NCBI RefSeq assembly: GCF_003957295.1
Contig: NZ_RQPJ01000001.1
Coordinates: 186,001-250,000 of the forward strand
DNA from: Arenibacter aquaticus
Lineage (GTDB): Bacteria > Bacteroidota > Bacteroidia > Flavobacteriales > Flavobacteriaceae
Direction: 5' to 3'
DNA: 64,000 bases
Position 1 is the stretch's first letter; every line of letters starts with the position of its first letter. The translations under genes and the position numbers were made by a program. The notes beneath the pieces are model-generated. The model had not been told where the DNA came from, made no database searches, and worked only from the letters and a program-made list of their open reading frames with translations. Below, one piece after another: positions 17,780 to 26,385 of this stretch.

Positions 17780-18074
17780 ATATCACAATTTTTTAGAGGA
17801 TATATTTCCAATATAAAAATCCTGGAAGATCCAATCAAATATATTAAAATACCTATGACAGACCGTAATATAAGTTCCGTAACAATAAAAGGAATAGCAT
17901 ACCCCCCTAATAAGAAGCAACAGCAAAAACCACACAATTACCTAATAACCAATTGTTTACGTATTAAAAAATAATGGTAAGGCGGTGTTCGAAAAGGTTT
18001 TCGTAAAATATTGTGGGGTTAGTCTGCACCATGGTTGAAAATCAGTGTCTAGAAACAGCTGTTGTAACAATAAG
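17780..18074. promoter_or_regulatory. xylB upstream region with a -7 element
   Basis: On the minus strand TATATTTG (17836-17843) matches TAnnTTTG exactly and sits 57 bases before the xylB ATG. Nearby are a direct repeat of CCGTAA spaced 14 bp (about 17863 and 17877) and CGAAAA-gg-TTTTCG at 17990-18003. None has the CG-centred form expected of a LacI operator. No gene is visible in this interval. Confidence 0.45.
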
Positions 18075-18659
18075 TTATTCCTTTTTCTTGCCTACCAATC
18101 CCTTGGTAAACTCGTTCAGCGTTTCCACTTTCTCCTCAAAGTCACCTTTTATGGTCTTTCGGAATTCGTTTAAGTTCTGTACCAGATCATCTATATTCTC
18201 TGGAATTACGTCCTCAAAAAATTGCCTCAGACGTTTAGCGGTGGTGGGCGATTTTCCATTGGTAGAAATGGCCACTTTAACATTACCCTTGGTAACTATG
18301 CCGCCCATATAAAAATCACAAAAGGGAGGATTGTCGGCTACGTTGACCAGAATTTGTTGCTCACGACAGTCCTGATAAACCTGCTCATTAACGCTGACCT
18401 GGTCCGTGGTGGCAATTACCATATGACGCCCTTGCAGGTAGGACTTATTATAGCTGTCCTTGGTAATTTTTACATTGTGTTTTTTGGCCAAGGCCAAGGT
18501 CTCCTCCAAAAATTGTGGCGCAACCATCTCTACCTGTGCATGGGGACTGGATTTTAACATAAAGGTGAGCTTTTCCAAACCAACGTTACCCCCTCCCACG
18601 ATGAGAATATTTAGCTGTGAAACCTTTAAAAAAACAGGATATAATTCATTCCTTTCCAT
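18075..18659 (-). CDS. Precorrin-2 dehydrogenase/sirohydrochlorin ferrochelatase (CysG N-terminal type)
   Basis: A 194-residue NAD-dependent enzyme of the Met8p/SirC/CysG-A type. It has a Rossmann fold at the start (LNILIVGGGNVGLEKLTFML, residues 14-33) and the ADNPPFCDFYMGGIVTKGNVKVAISTNGKSPTTAKRLR region typical of the family (about 107-146). It converts precorrin-2 to sirohydrochlorin and siroheme, the cofactor of sulfite and nitrite reductases. The methyltransferase half of full CysG is absent, as usual in Bacteroidota. No siroheme-dependent enzyme lies next to it in this window. Confidence 0.88.
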   Translation of the reverse strand: MERNELYPVFLKVSQLNILIVGGGNVGLEKLTFMLKSSPHAQVEMVAPQFLEETLALAKKHNVKITKDSYNKSYLQGRHMVIATTDQVSVNEQVYQDCREQQILVNVADNPPFCDFYMGGIVTKGNVKVAISTNGKSPTTAKRLRQFFEDVIPENIDDLVQNLNEFRKTIKGDFEEKVETLNEFTKGLVGKKKE

Positions 18660-18842
18660 ATGTGCCTTATTCTTTTTTTATTCCATCCTTAATTTAGGTG
18701 CTCCATCCATGCCAATAGCTTGCCTGTTACTGCACCAATACCCTTCAAAGATAAGGTACAAAATTGTAGCCATACTTCAATTAGGACCAAATTCGTCACC
18801 ATGGCCCCTGTTTTTCGCATTGAAATGAATTTCCATCCATAA

Positions 18843-18874
18843 TTTTAGCACTTAGGTCAAATGCGTTAATTTTG
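18843..18874 (+). promoter_or_regulatory. Candidate promoter for the GH92 gene
   Basis: TAATTTTG at 18867-18874 matches TAnnTTTG exactly. A TTTT run at 18843-18846 lies about 20 bp upstream and could serve as the -33 element. The GH92 start codon is at 18951, giving a leader of roughly 70 bases. The remainder of 18660-18950 shows nothing else. Confidence 0.45.
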
Positions 18875-18950
18875 CTCCTCAAAACTCAAACTAATAGAAC
18901 ACGAAAAATGAGGCGTATTTCTGCGTCAAATTGATCACAATTAACTCAAC

Positions 18951-21233
18951 ATGATTAAAACTATCAGCAAACGAAATCAAATTTTATCGTTATTTCTTCT
19001 TATTACTTGGGTAATAAGCAGTCAGGAACCTGTAGACTATGTAAGCCCCTTAATGGGAACGGATTCCAAACCCAGTATGAGCAATGGCAATACCTATCCA
19101 GCTATAGCCATGCCCTGGGGCATGAATTTCTGGACTCCACAAACGGGAAAAATGGGAGATGGTTGGGCCTATACCTATGCAGCCGATAAACTAAGGGGGT
19201 TTAAGCAGACCCACCAACCCTCACCATGGATGAACGATTATGGACAATTTGCCATAATGCCCATCACTGGCAAATTGCGCTTCAATGAAGACGAGAGAGC
19301 CAGTTGGTTCAGCCACAAATCCGAGGTAGCAAAACCCTATTATTACAGTGTTTACCTGGCAGATCACGACATTACCACCGAAATTACCCCTACCGAGCGA
19401 GCAGCTATGTTCCGATTTACTTTTCCTGAAAGTGATAGCACCCATGTGGTACTAGATGCCTTGGACAAGGGTTCTTACATAAAAATAATTCCGGAAGAGC
19501 GAAAGATCATAGGCTACACCACCAAGAACAGTGGTGGAGTACCCGATAATTTCAAAAATTATTTTGTTGTGATTTTCGACAAAGAATTTGATGCTTCCAA
19601 TGCCTTCGACGGGAAACAACTTATCCATAAACAGGAGATAAAATCTGATCATACCGGGGCCATTGTAAGTTTTAGCACAAAAAAAGGTGAGGTGGTCACG
19701 GCCAAAGTAGCTTCTTCCTTTATCAGCATAGCACAGGCGGAACTAAATTTGAAAGAACTGGGCACTGATAGTTTTGACACCGTAAAAGAAAAGGGGCGCG
19801 ATGCATGGAACCGTGAACTGGGTAGAATTAAAATTGAGGGAGGAACCATAGATCAATTTAGGACCTTTTACTCTTGCCTTTACCGCTCCCTTTTGTTTCC
19901 CCGAAAGTTCTTTGAGTACGATCTAAATGGAAATGTACTGCACTATAGCCCCTATAATGGGGAGGTACTGCCAGGTTATATGTTTACCGATACGGGTTTT
20001 TGGGATACTTTTAGGGCCTTGTTTCCCTTCCTTAACCTAATGTATCCTGAACTCAATGCTCAAATTCAGGAAGGACTGGCCAATGCTTATAAAGAAGGTG
20101 GATGGCTGCCCGAATGGGGAAGTCCGGGATTGCGAAATGTTATGGTGGGCAACAATTCTGCCTCGGTGGTGGCAGACGCCTATCTAAAAAGTGGCAAAAG
20201 CCATGAATATGACATAGAGACCTTATATAAGGCACTTATCCATGGTGCCAACAATGCAGGACCCCTGACCGCTGTAGGTAGGGCCGGTGCCAATTACTAC
20301 AACAAATTGGGATATGTGCCCTATGATGTGGGCATCAATGAAAATGCCGCTAGAACCTTGGAATATGCCTATGATGATTTTACTATTTATCAACTTGCTA
20401 AGGCCTTGAACAAACCAAAAAAGGACATCAAATTATATAAAAAAAGAAGTCTCAATTACAAAAATCTATTTGACCCGGAAACCAAATTAATGCGCGGAAA
20501 AAATGAAAATGGGGAATTTATGGAACCTTTTAACCCCTTTAAATGGGGAGATGCCTTTACAGAAGGAAATAGCTGGCACTATACATGGTCTGTTTTTCAC
20601 GATATAGAGGGACTTGCCAATCTTATGGGTGGCCATGAGGCCTTTGCCGCCAAATTGGACGAGGTCTTTTCCCTTCCCCCAATTTTTGACGAGAGTTATT
20701 ACGGCTTTATAATCCACGAAATACGTGAAATGCAAGTAGCCAATATGGGGCAATACGCCCATGGCAACCAACCCATACAACACATGCCCTACCTCTACAA
20801 TTATGCCGGACAACCTTGGAAAACACAATATTGGGTGAGGGAAACCATGAATCGCATGTATACTCCTGCCCCGGACGGCTATTGCGGGGATGAGGATAAC
20901 GGACAGACTTCTGCATGGTATGTATTCTCGGCCTTGGGGTTCTATCCTGTTTGCCCAGGAACGGACCAATATGTACTAGGTACGCCCCTATTTCAAAAAA
21001 CCACCCTAAGTCTGGAAAATGGCAAGGAAATTGTCATTAGCGCTCCCAATAACAGTGACAGCAATAAATATGTACAGGAGCTAAAGGTAAACGGCAAACC
21101 GTATTCCAAGAATTGGTTAAGCCATCAGGAGTTGATGAAAGGTGCGGTTTTACATTTTGAGATGACACAAACTCCCAATAAAAATAGGGGTACCAATACG
21201 GCAGATTTCCCCTATTCGCTATCTACGGAATAA
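18951..21233 (+). CDS. GH92 alpha-mannosidase, exported
   Basis: A 760-residue glycoside hydrolase of family GH92, calcium-dependent exo-alpha-mannosidases acting on alpha-1,2 and related linkages. A signal peptide (residues about 1-24, ending VISSQ) indicates periplasmic or surface location. Family-defining segments are VDYVSPLMGTDSKPSMSNGN, GGWLPEWGSPG and GDEDNGQTSAWYVFSALGFY near the C-terminal end. It stands alone: no SusC/D pair, sulfatase or other glycosidase adjoins it, so it may serve glycan trimming by itself. It is followed by two hairpins before the convergent proA. Confidence 0.95.
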   Translation: MIKTISKRNQILSLFLLITWVISSQEPVDYVSPLMGTDSKPSMSNGNTYPAIAMPWGMNFWTPQTGKMGDGWAYTYAADKLRGFKQTHQPSPWMNDYGQFAIMPITGKLRFNEDERASWFSHKSEVAKPYYYSVYLADHDITTEITPTERAAMFRFTFPESDSTHVVLDALDKGSYIKIIPEERKIIGYTTKNSGGVPDNFKNYFVVIFDKEFDASNAFDGKQLIHKQEIKSDHTGAIVSFSTKKGEVVTAKVASSFISIAQAELNLKELGTDSFDTVKEKGRDAWNRELGRIKIEGGTIDQFRTFYSCLYRSLLFPRKFFEYDLNGNVLHYSPYNGEVLPGYMFTDTGFWDTFRALFPFLNLMYPELNAQIQEGLANAYKEGGWLPEWGSPGLRNVMVGNNSASVVADAYLKSGKSHEYDIETLYKALIHGANNAGPLTAVGRAGANYYNKLGYVPYDVGINENAARTLEYAYDDFTIYQLAKALNKPKKDIKLYKKRSLNYKNLFDPETKLMRGKNENGEFMEPFNPFKWGDAFTEGNSWHYTWSVFHDIEGLANLMGGHEAFAAKLDEVFSLPPIFDESYYGFIIHEIREMQVANMGQYAHGNQPIQHMPYLYNYAGQPWKTQYWVRETMNRMYTPAPDGYCGDEDNGQTSAWYVFSALGFYPVCPGTDQYVLGTPLFQKTTLSLENGKEIVISAPNNSDSNKYVQELKVNGKPYSKNWLSHQELMKGAVLHFEMTQTPNKNRGTNTADFPYSLSTE

Positions 21234-21257
21234 GGAACACCTTATTTAATCAATTTT

Positions 21258-21310
21258 AAATAATGTCTATTTTACCTAGCCTTGTCGGCTGGTGAGAATA
21301 GACATTATTT
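21258..21310 (+). terminator. Hairpin downstream of the GH92 gene
   Basis: AAATAATGTCTATT (21258-21271) pairs with AATAGACATTATTT (21297-21310), enclosing a 25-base loop. The stem begins 24 bases after the GH92 stop codon and its 3' arm ends in a T-rich segment, consistent with a terminator on the plus strand. Confidence 0.55.
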
Positions 21311-21357
21311 ACCTTAAACTAACCCCTATCTACCATATATGGCATCTATTCCAATGC

Positions 21358-21405
21358 AAAAACGGCAGTACCGCAACATCATATGATGCATGGTACTGCC
21401 GTTTT
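21358..21405. terminator. Bidirectional terminator between GH92 and proA
   Basis: AAAAACGGCAGTACC (21358-21372) pairs with GGTACTGCCGTTTT (21392-21405). The stem is GC-rich in the middle with A and T runs at the two ends, so it can stop transcription from either side. proA ends at 21443 on the opposite strand. Confidence 0.8.
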
Positions 21406-21442
21406 ATAATCCAAGCCTTGGCCTAGGAAGGCAAAAGAACTT

Positions 21443-22642
21443 TTACACCCTCACCTGTCCTTCGCCAAAAACGTAGTATTTATTGGTCACCAATTGTTCC
21501 AAGCCCAATGGTCCTCTATGGTGCAATTTGTCTGTACTAATGGCCAGCTCGGCTCCAACCCCCATTTGTCCTCCGTCTGTAAAACGGGTGGAGGCATTAT
21601 GGTATACAGCGGCACTGTCTACCTGGTCCATAAATTCCAATGCCAACTCATTGTTCCGCGTCATGATGGTGGCCGAATGCCCTCCGGAATAGGTATTTAT
21701 CTTTTGCACGGCATCATTTAGGTCCTCTGCAGCACCTACAACGCACTTCATGGCAAGAAACTCTTCGTACCAAATGGCATCGTCTTCAATGACTGGGCAA
21801 TTGGTCAATACTTTGGCAACCTTGTTGTCTACCAAAACAGAGACTCCCTTATCCTCAAGGATACTTTGCAGTTCCTTTAACTTGGCCGGATAGTCGTCTA
21901 TATTAACATCAACCAAAATTTTATCCAATGCGTTACAAGCCGAAATTTTATCGGTCTTGGCATTAAGAATAACTTCTAGGCTCTGTGCCCAATCCGCATC
22001 TTTGGCAACATATAGGAAATTATTCCCACGACCACTGACCAAAACGGCACATTTGGCATGTTCCTTAACAAAAGCGATGAGGCGTTCCCCTCCTCGCGGA
22101 ACGATCAGGTCTAATTTTTCTGTTGGATTTCTCAAAAACTCCTGTGTTTCCTGCCTATTCATATGCATAAGCCTTATCCAACTGTTATCCAGATTGTTTT
22201 CCTCAAGGGCCTGATGCCAGCAAGATTCCAGGACAAGGTTACTGTGTATGGCTTCCTTTCCTCCTTTTAACAATATCTTGTTATTGGCCTTGAAGGCCAA
22301 AACGGCTGCTTCTATGGTTACATCCGGTCTAGATTCATAAATGATCATTATGGTACCAAATGGGGCTGTCTTATTTTCAATTTTAAGCCCGTTTTCCAAA
22401 GCCTTGTTAGACTTTATCTTGCCCACAGGGTCTTCTTGCACCATAACCTCTTGAATAGAGGCTATCATCCCGTCTACCTTTTTCTCATCTACTATGAGTC
22501 GATCATACATGGCACGATCCTCCTTATCAAAAAGGTCGAGATCTTTTTTATTGGCTGCTATAATCTCAGCTTTTCTGCTATCCAATATACTCATCATGGA
22601 TTGCAGTACTTTATTTTTTGTTTCTGTATTTAATAACTTCAT
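21443..22642 (-). CDS. proA: Gamma-glutamyl phosphate reductase
   Basis: A 399-residue NADPH-dependent enzyme that reduces gamma-glutamyl phosphate to glutamate 5-semialdehyde in proline synthesis. Family segments include IMIIYESRPDVTIEAA (about 98-113), LLKGGKEAIHSN, LIVPRGGERLIAF, the catalytic-Cys region KISACNALDKILVD (about 233-246) and ASTRFTDGGQMGVGAELAIS. Length is typical of the standalone enzyme. It follows proB by 24 bases and is the last gene of the proC-proB-proA operon. Confidence 0.96.
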   Translation of the reverse strand: MKLLNTETKNKVLQSMMSILDSRKAEIIAANKKDLDLFDKEDRAMYDRLIVDEKKVDGMIASIQEVMVQEDPVGKIKSNKALENGLKIENKTAPFGTIMIIYESRPDVTIEAAVLAFKANNKILLKGGKEAIHSNLVLESCWHQALEENNLDNSWIRLMHMNRQETQEFLRNPTEKLDLIVPRGGERLIAFVKEHAKCAVLVSGRGNNFLYVAKDADWAQSLEVILNAKTDKISACNALDKILVDVNIDDYPAKLKELQSILEDKGVSVLVDNKVAKVLTNCPVIEDDAIWYEEFLAMKCVVGAAEDLNDAVQKINTYSGGHSATIMTRNNELALEFMDQVDSAAVYHNASTRFTDGGQMGVGAELAISTDKLHHRGPLGLEQLVTNKYYVFGEGQVRV

Positions 22643-22666
22643 TCGTTTCTTTTTTTGTTCTGCGCT

Positions 22667-23437
22667 TTACACCGTAATCATGGTACCTACGCTCTTACCT
22701 TCCACAATGTCCAATATAACCCGTTTTCTTTTTCCGTTGGCAATAAAGGTGGGGATATTTTTGGAAGCAGTTTGTTTGGCAATATTTAATTTAGAGCCCA
22801 TTCCACCTCTACCTTCGGCTTCCCCTTTGTCTATGGTCTTAATATACTTTTCCACATTCTGGTCTACGCTTACGTTCTTTATCACTTCGGTATCCTTATC
22901 TTCTGGATGCCCGGTATAGAGTCCGTCCGTATCGGTCAAGATAATCAATTTATCGGCCTGGGTCAGTTCTGCAACCAGACTGGCCAACTCATCATTATCA
23001 GAGAACATGGACTGGGTCAGGGAAACGGCATCATCTTCGTTGGCAATAGGTACTACGCCCTCGGCCAAAAGTCCTTCATAACAGTTTACCATATTATCAC
23101 GATGACTACCCGGGTTAAAGTCGCGCTTAGTGGCCAATACCTGTGCACATTTCATTCCGTAATCCTGAAATATATTATAGTAGTGGCGCATCATCCTGGG
23201 CTGACCAATAGCTGAAAACACTTGTCTTCTTGTGGCCTTATCTTCAATATGACACTCTCCCATCACTTCCATCCCGGCAATCACCGATCCGGAGGAGACA
23301 AGAACTGACATGATGTTTCGTTCGTACAATTCGGCTATTTGTTGTACCAAATGATCAAGTACAGGTTTTACTATCCTGTTGTCCTTGTTGGTCATCACAT
23401 TAGTACCTACTTTTATAACTACTCTTTGTTTATACAT
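22667..23437 (-). CDS. proB: Glutamate 5-kinase without PUA domain
   Basis: A 256-residue amino-acid-kinase-fold enzyme that phosphorylates the gamma-carboxylate of glutamate. Signatures are VVIKVGTNVMT at the start, SVLVSSGSVIAGM (about 44-56), LIILTDTDGLYTGHPED and the EAEGRGGMGSKLNIAKQ region. The C-terminal PUA domain of the 367-residue E. coli enzyme is absent, so the protein ends soon after the kinase fold, as in other Bacteroidota. It lies between proC (3 bases upstream) and proA (24 bases downstream) and channels its unstable product to ProA. Confidence 0.94.
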   Translation of the reverse strand: MYKQRVVIKVGTNVMTNKDNRIVKPVLDHLVQQIAELYERNIMSVLVSSGSVIAGMEVMGECHIEDKATRRQVFSAIGQPRMMRHYYNIFQDYGMKCAQVLATKRDFNPGSHRDNMVNCYEGLLAEGVVPIANEDDAVSLTQSMFSDNDELASLVAELTQADKLIILTDTDGLYTGHPEDKDTEVIKNVSVDQNVEKYIKTIDKGEAEGRGGMGSKLNIAKQTASKNIPTFIANGKRKRVILDIVEGKSVGTMITV

Positions 23438-23440
23438 GTC

Positions 23441-24247
23441 CTATTTTTCTTTACCTAATTCAACAGCTCTGTTAAATGCGGAGTAGGCTGCTTCTTTTAT
23501 CAGCTCCTTTACATTATTATCCTCCATGGAATCCAAAGCGGCCCTAGTGGTCCCTCCTTTGGAAGCCACTCTGTCCATCCAGGAATTTGGCGAAAGATCG
23601 GATTGGTTAAATAGGTCTACCGCCCCTTCAAAGGTTTTGCTTACCAAAACCTTACTGTCATTGGAAGAGAAGCCCATTTTTAGAGCTGCTTCCATCATAC
23701 TTTGCATAAAATAGAATACATAGGCCGGTCCACTGCCCGAAATCCCTGTAGAGGCATCGATAAACTTTTCGGAGCTTACCAAAATAGACCTTCCTGTTGT
23801 ATCCAATAAATTCTCTATAGTCAATAATTCTATCCTAGACACCTCATCGGAGGCCGTGTAGGAAGTAACCCCCTTGCCTATTTGCGCTGGCAAGTTTGGC
23901 ATGGCCCTTACCACTTTTGGGATTCCTAGGCCATCTTGCATGGTTTTTATAGTTACCCCCGCCATGATGGAAATAATAATTTGACCATCGTTGACAAGGC
24001 TCCTCATCTTTTTAAATAGTTCCTCGCTGTGATAAGGCTTTACAGCAATAAAAACTAAATCTGCCTTTGGCAGGCAATCTTCTAAATTTTCATGTACCTC
24101 AAAATGTGAAATCTTTTTTAAAGACGTTGTTTTTTCATGGGAACTATCCAGAATCATTAAATTTCTTTTTTTAAGAAGTTTTGATTTTGACATAGACTCC
24201 GCATAGGTTAATCCCATGTTACCCGCCCCAATTACTAATACTTTCAT
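23441..24247 (-). CDS. proC: Pyrroline-5-carboxylate reductase
   Basis: A 268-residue NAD(P)H-dependent enzyme for the last step of proline synthesis. It starts with the Rossmann motif VLVIGAGNMGLTYAES and has AVKPYH in the nucleotide domain. The C-terminal dimer domain carries GISGSGPAYVFYFMQSM (about 168-184) and VASKGGTTRAALDSM, both diagnostic. It is first in the proCBA operon, ending 3 bases before proB, so proline synthesis is complete within one transcript. Confidence 0.95.
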   Translation of the reverse strand: MKVLVIGAGNMGLTYAESMSKSKLLKKRNLMILDSSHEKTTSLKKISHFEVHENLEDCLPKADLVFIAVKPYHSEELFKKMRSLVNDGQIIISIMAGVTIKTMQDGLGIPKVVRAMPNLPAQIGKGVTSYTASDEVSRIELLTIENLLDTTGRSILVSSEKFIDASTGISGSGPAYVFYFMQSMMEAALKMGFSSNDSKVLVSKTFEGAVDLFNQSDLSPNSWMDRVASKGGTTRAALDSMEDNNVKELIKEAAYSAFNRAVELGKEK

Positions 24248-24629
24248 GTAAAATTTTTAGTTAAACTTAATTTACGCTCCATAATGCTCAAAAATGATGC
24301 AAAATGCAAGATTTAACTATAGAGTTTAACTGTTACTATTGCTTTAACATAGGCAAAACCTATACAGCCCCTAAAAGCACCGGTATACCTAAGATACGAA
24401 AAAATGCAACAGGTTAAACATAAATAGGAAATACGCCCTAGAGAAGCCCAGACCAATACCACACTGACAAATAATTAATTATCAACCTTTAAGATCCCTT
24501 TCTGGCAGACAGACTGCCATAATTGGGAAGGGGTTCCCATAGACCATAAAGAATTTTAGTCGTGTTCCGCCTATCTACAGGAACAAACCTAATAGATGCT
24601 GGATTATAGCTCCAAAGCGGTATCTTTCC
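24248..24629. other. Intergenic region between proC and the XRE-cupin gene
   Basis: A 382-base interval without a gene. It must hold the proC promoter, but no exact TAnnTTTG element was found. A small hairpin TGGCAG-acaga-CTGCCA lies at 24503-24519, within a larger weak stem, downstream of the XRE-cupin gene. It has no U-tract, so it is a doubtful terminator. An AACT-ATAG-AGTT dyad is seen near 24317-24328. Confidence 0.4.
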
Positions 24630-25190
24630 TTAATGTAAAAAGTAAATTTTTAACATGACTGCGTCCTCGTTAAACTCATTGGACACCCCATGGGGGATAG
24701 AGCCATCAAAATAAAGCAAATCACCCTTTTCCAATGTCACCTGATCCTTTTTCAACAAGTAATTCACTTTACCATTTAAAACATAGATCAATTCATTGGC
24801 ATTGGTAGAAATTGGTTTGCGATAGGTAGCCGGGGCCACACTAACTATATACACCCTAATACTGCTGCTATCGGAAGAAGGACTGGACAACAAGTGGGTA
24901 TATTCCAGATTAACGGAATCTTCCCTTTCTTCTTTGGTTCCTGTACCATTTTTAACAACAATATAATCGCCAGTAACATTGGATGACAAATCCAGCTCTG
25001 ACAGATCTATGCTTAAAGTCTGCATTATTTTTAATAGCACGGGCAGGGATGGTGTGGTCCTAAGATTTTCAATTTTAGAAATCAATCCGGCACTTACCCC
25101 AGTTCTTTTTGCCACTTGTTGTAATGTCAGGTCCCTTTTTTGGCGCGCCAATTTTAATTGTCTACCAATATTAATAAGTATGTCGTCCAT
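24630..25190 (-). CDS. XRE-family regulator with C-terminal cupin, probable phosphonate-locus regulator
   Basis: A 186-residue regulator. An N-terminal XRE helix-turn-helix (residues about 8-62, with RQLKLARQKRDLTLQQVAKRTGVSAGLISKIEN) is joined to a C-terminal cupin_2 domain (about 110-186, with ELIYVLNGKVNYLLKKDQVTLEKGDLLYFDGSIPHG). In such proteins the cupin usually senses a small molecule; PuuR and related regulators of amine catabolism share the build. It is the only regulator in the 22-kb phosphonate locus. It lies 135 bases beyond the exported phosphatase gene on the same strand and carries its own promoter, with a palindrome that shares 11 bases with the susC upstream region. Confidence 0.85.
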   Translation of the reverse strand: MDDILINIGRQLKLARQKRDLTLQQVAKRTGVSAGLISKIENLRTTPSLPVLLKIMQTLSIDLSELDLSSNVTGDYIVVKNGTGTKEEREDSVNLEYTHLLSSPSSDSSSIRVYIVSVAPATYRKPISTNANELIYVLNGKVNYLLKKDQVTLEKGDLLYFDGSIPHGVSNEFNEDAVMLKIYFLH

Positions 25191-25217
25191 GTTGTTGAAA
25201 TTGGTCCATTGCGCACC

Positions 25218-25253
25218 ACAAATACATTTGTTGATGCTATAAAAGCAAAAATA
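25218..25253 (-). promoter_or_regulatory. Promoter and candidate operator of the XRE-cupin gene
   Basis: On the minus strand TATTTTTG (25246-25253) matches TAnnTTTG exactly and lies 55 bases before the start codon. Between it and the gene is the palindrome ACAAAT-ac-ATTTGT (25218-25231), a good position for autorepression. The plus-strand 11-mer ACATTTGTTGA (25224-25234) recurs upstream of susC at 46619-46629. Confidence 0.5.
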
Positions 25254-25325
25254 AACAAATATTCCTGTGTTAAACCAATATCAAAAAGGAAGTTGTGGCC
25301 AAAACATTATACAAATCATGTACAA

Positions 25326-26372
25326 CTACTTCGCTATAGTACCTATATGTTTCCCTATGGGATGGTCTGCCTTAAAATTAAGACCCAATAATTTTGCTGC
25401 TGTTTGTGCTATTTGATCCTGATAGATTTGCCCCTGAGACTTCACCTCACCTAGAGGGGCTATCCCCGGTCCTAGGGCCGTTAACCAGGTCTCATCACAA
25501 TGGGGAGCTGAAGTACCGTGGGAAGTCCACTTATCACCAATACCCCTACCATGGTCCGGGTAGACCAATATGGCAGTTTTATCTTTGTAAAATGGATCTG
25601 TTTGGATCATTTGCCATAGACTACTTATCATAGCATCTATAAAATGGGCCGCATCAAGGTATTTATTATAATCCCCGGAATGTCCGTAGTTATCCGGATC
25701 TGCAAAGTCTATATGTACTACCTTGGGTCGACTAGCCTGCATATAGGCCTTGGTCATGGCAAAAGTTAAGGCATCCGGTCTACATTCCCCAAAATATTCG
25801 GGTACATAGTGTTGAATTTCATTGGCCAGCACTTGGGCTTTGGTCAATTTTTTTCCTTTTACATCCTCACCCGGCAAATTTACCAACATCCCATTGCGAT
25901 CCCGGTTTAAAATTCTGCCCAAGGCATCCCAGGAAGCAAAGGTTGCCACCTTTCCTTCATATCCTTTCTGAGCATTAATAAACTCCAATACATTTATATT
26001 TGGATTGTTGGGATAGGAATTGGAGTTTATCTTAGGGTCGTAATAACCACATAAGGTCTCGCTTCTACCCGGATAGGAAAACCAATATTCATTTCTAAGG
26101 CTTACCTTATTTCCATACTGTCGGTTTCCATAAAGCTGTCCTTCTTGTTCTATGGCACTCCATAAAAACGGCATTAATTTTTTACGTCTTTCCTGCTCTG
26201 TGGATGCCCAATACTTCTTGTCTTTCATCAGTAGGGAATCTGCCCCTTGAAACACCTCTTGCCACCGCAAGCCATCTACAGATATTAATATAAGGTTCTG
26301 TGCCTTTTCCCTTTGGGCAAAAATATTAATGGAAAACAATAAAATGGGAAGTAGAATTTTATAATTAGTCAT
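25326..26372 (-). CDS. Exported alkaline-phosphatase-superfamily phosphodiesterase/phosphatase
   Basis: A 348-residue protein with a signal peptide (residues 1-20, ending IFAQ) and an alkaline-phosphatase/sulfatase fold. Metal ligands can be placed: Asp in ISVDGLRWQ (about 33), the Asp and His in DFADPDNYGHSGD, YPDHGRG and the His of SHGTSAPHC. The nucleophile would be in YPGRSETLCGYYD (Ser or Thr). It lacks the Cys/Ser-x-Pro-x-Arg sulfatase motif, so sulfatase activity is unlikely. Its place in the phosphonate locus, 13 bases after a LamG-EEP phosphodiesterase gene, suggests removal of phosphate or a phosphonate ester outside the cytoplasm. Confidence 0.82.
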   Translation of the reverse strand: MTNYKILLPILLFSINIFAQREKAQNLILISVDGLRWQEVFQGADSLLMKDKKYWASTEQERRKKLMPFLWSAIEQEGQLYGNRQYGNKVSLRNEYWFSYPGRSETLCGYYDPKINSNSYPNNPNINVLEFINAQKGYEGKVATFASWDALGRILNRDRNGMLVNLPGEDVKGKKLTKAQVLANEIQHYVPEYFGECRPDALTFAMTKAYMQASRPKVVHIDFADPDNYGHSGDYNKYLDAAHFIDAMISSLWQMIQTDPFYKDKTAILVYPDHGRGIGDKWTSHGTSAPHCDETWLTALGPGIAPLGEVKSQGQIYQDQIAQTAAKLLGLNFKADHPIGKHIGTIAK

Positions 26373-26385
26373 GTTTTAAGTGTAT

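Noticed and set aside
17990-18003. CGAAAA-gg-TTTTCG as a LacI operator for xylBA
   Set aside because: The centre is GG, not CG, it is over 210 bases from xylB, and there is no second copy near lacI or xylA.
18951-21233. GH92 as part of the uronate or phosphonate locus
   Set aside because: It is on the other strand, bounded by two hairpins, and separated by the proCBA operon.
24503-24519. TGGCAG-acaga-CTGCCA as a terminator after the XRE-cupin gene
   Set aside because: No run of U follows on the minus strand; it is 110 bases after the stop codon.
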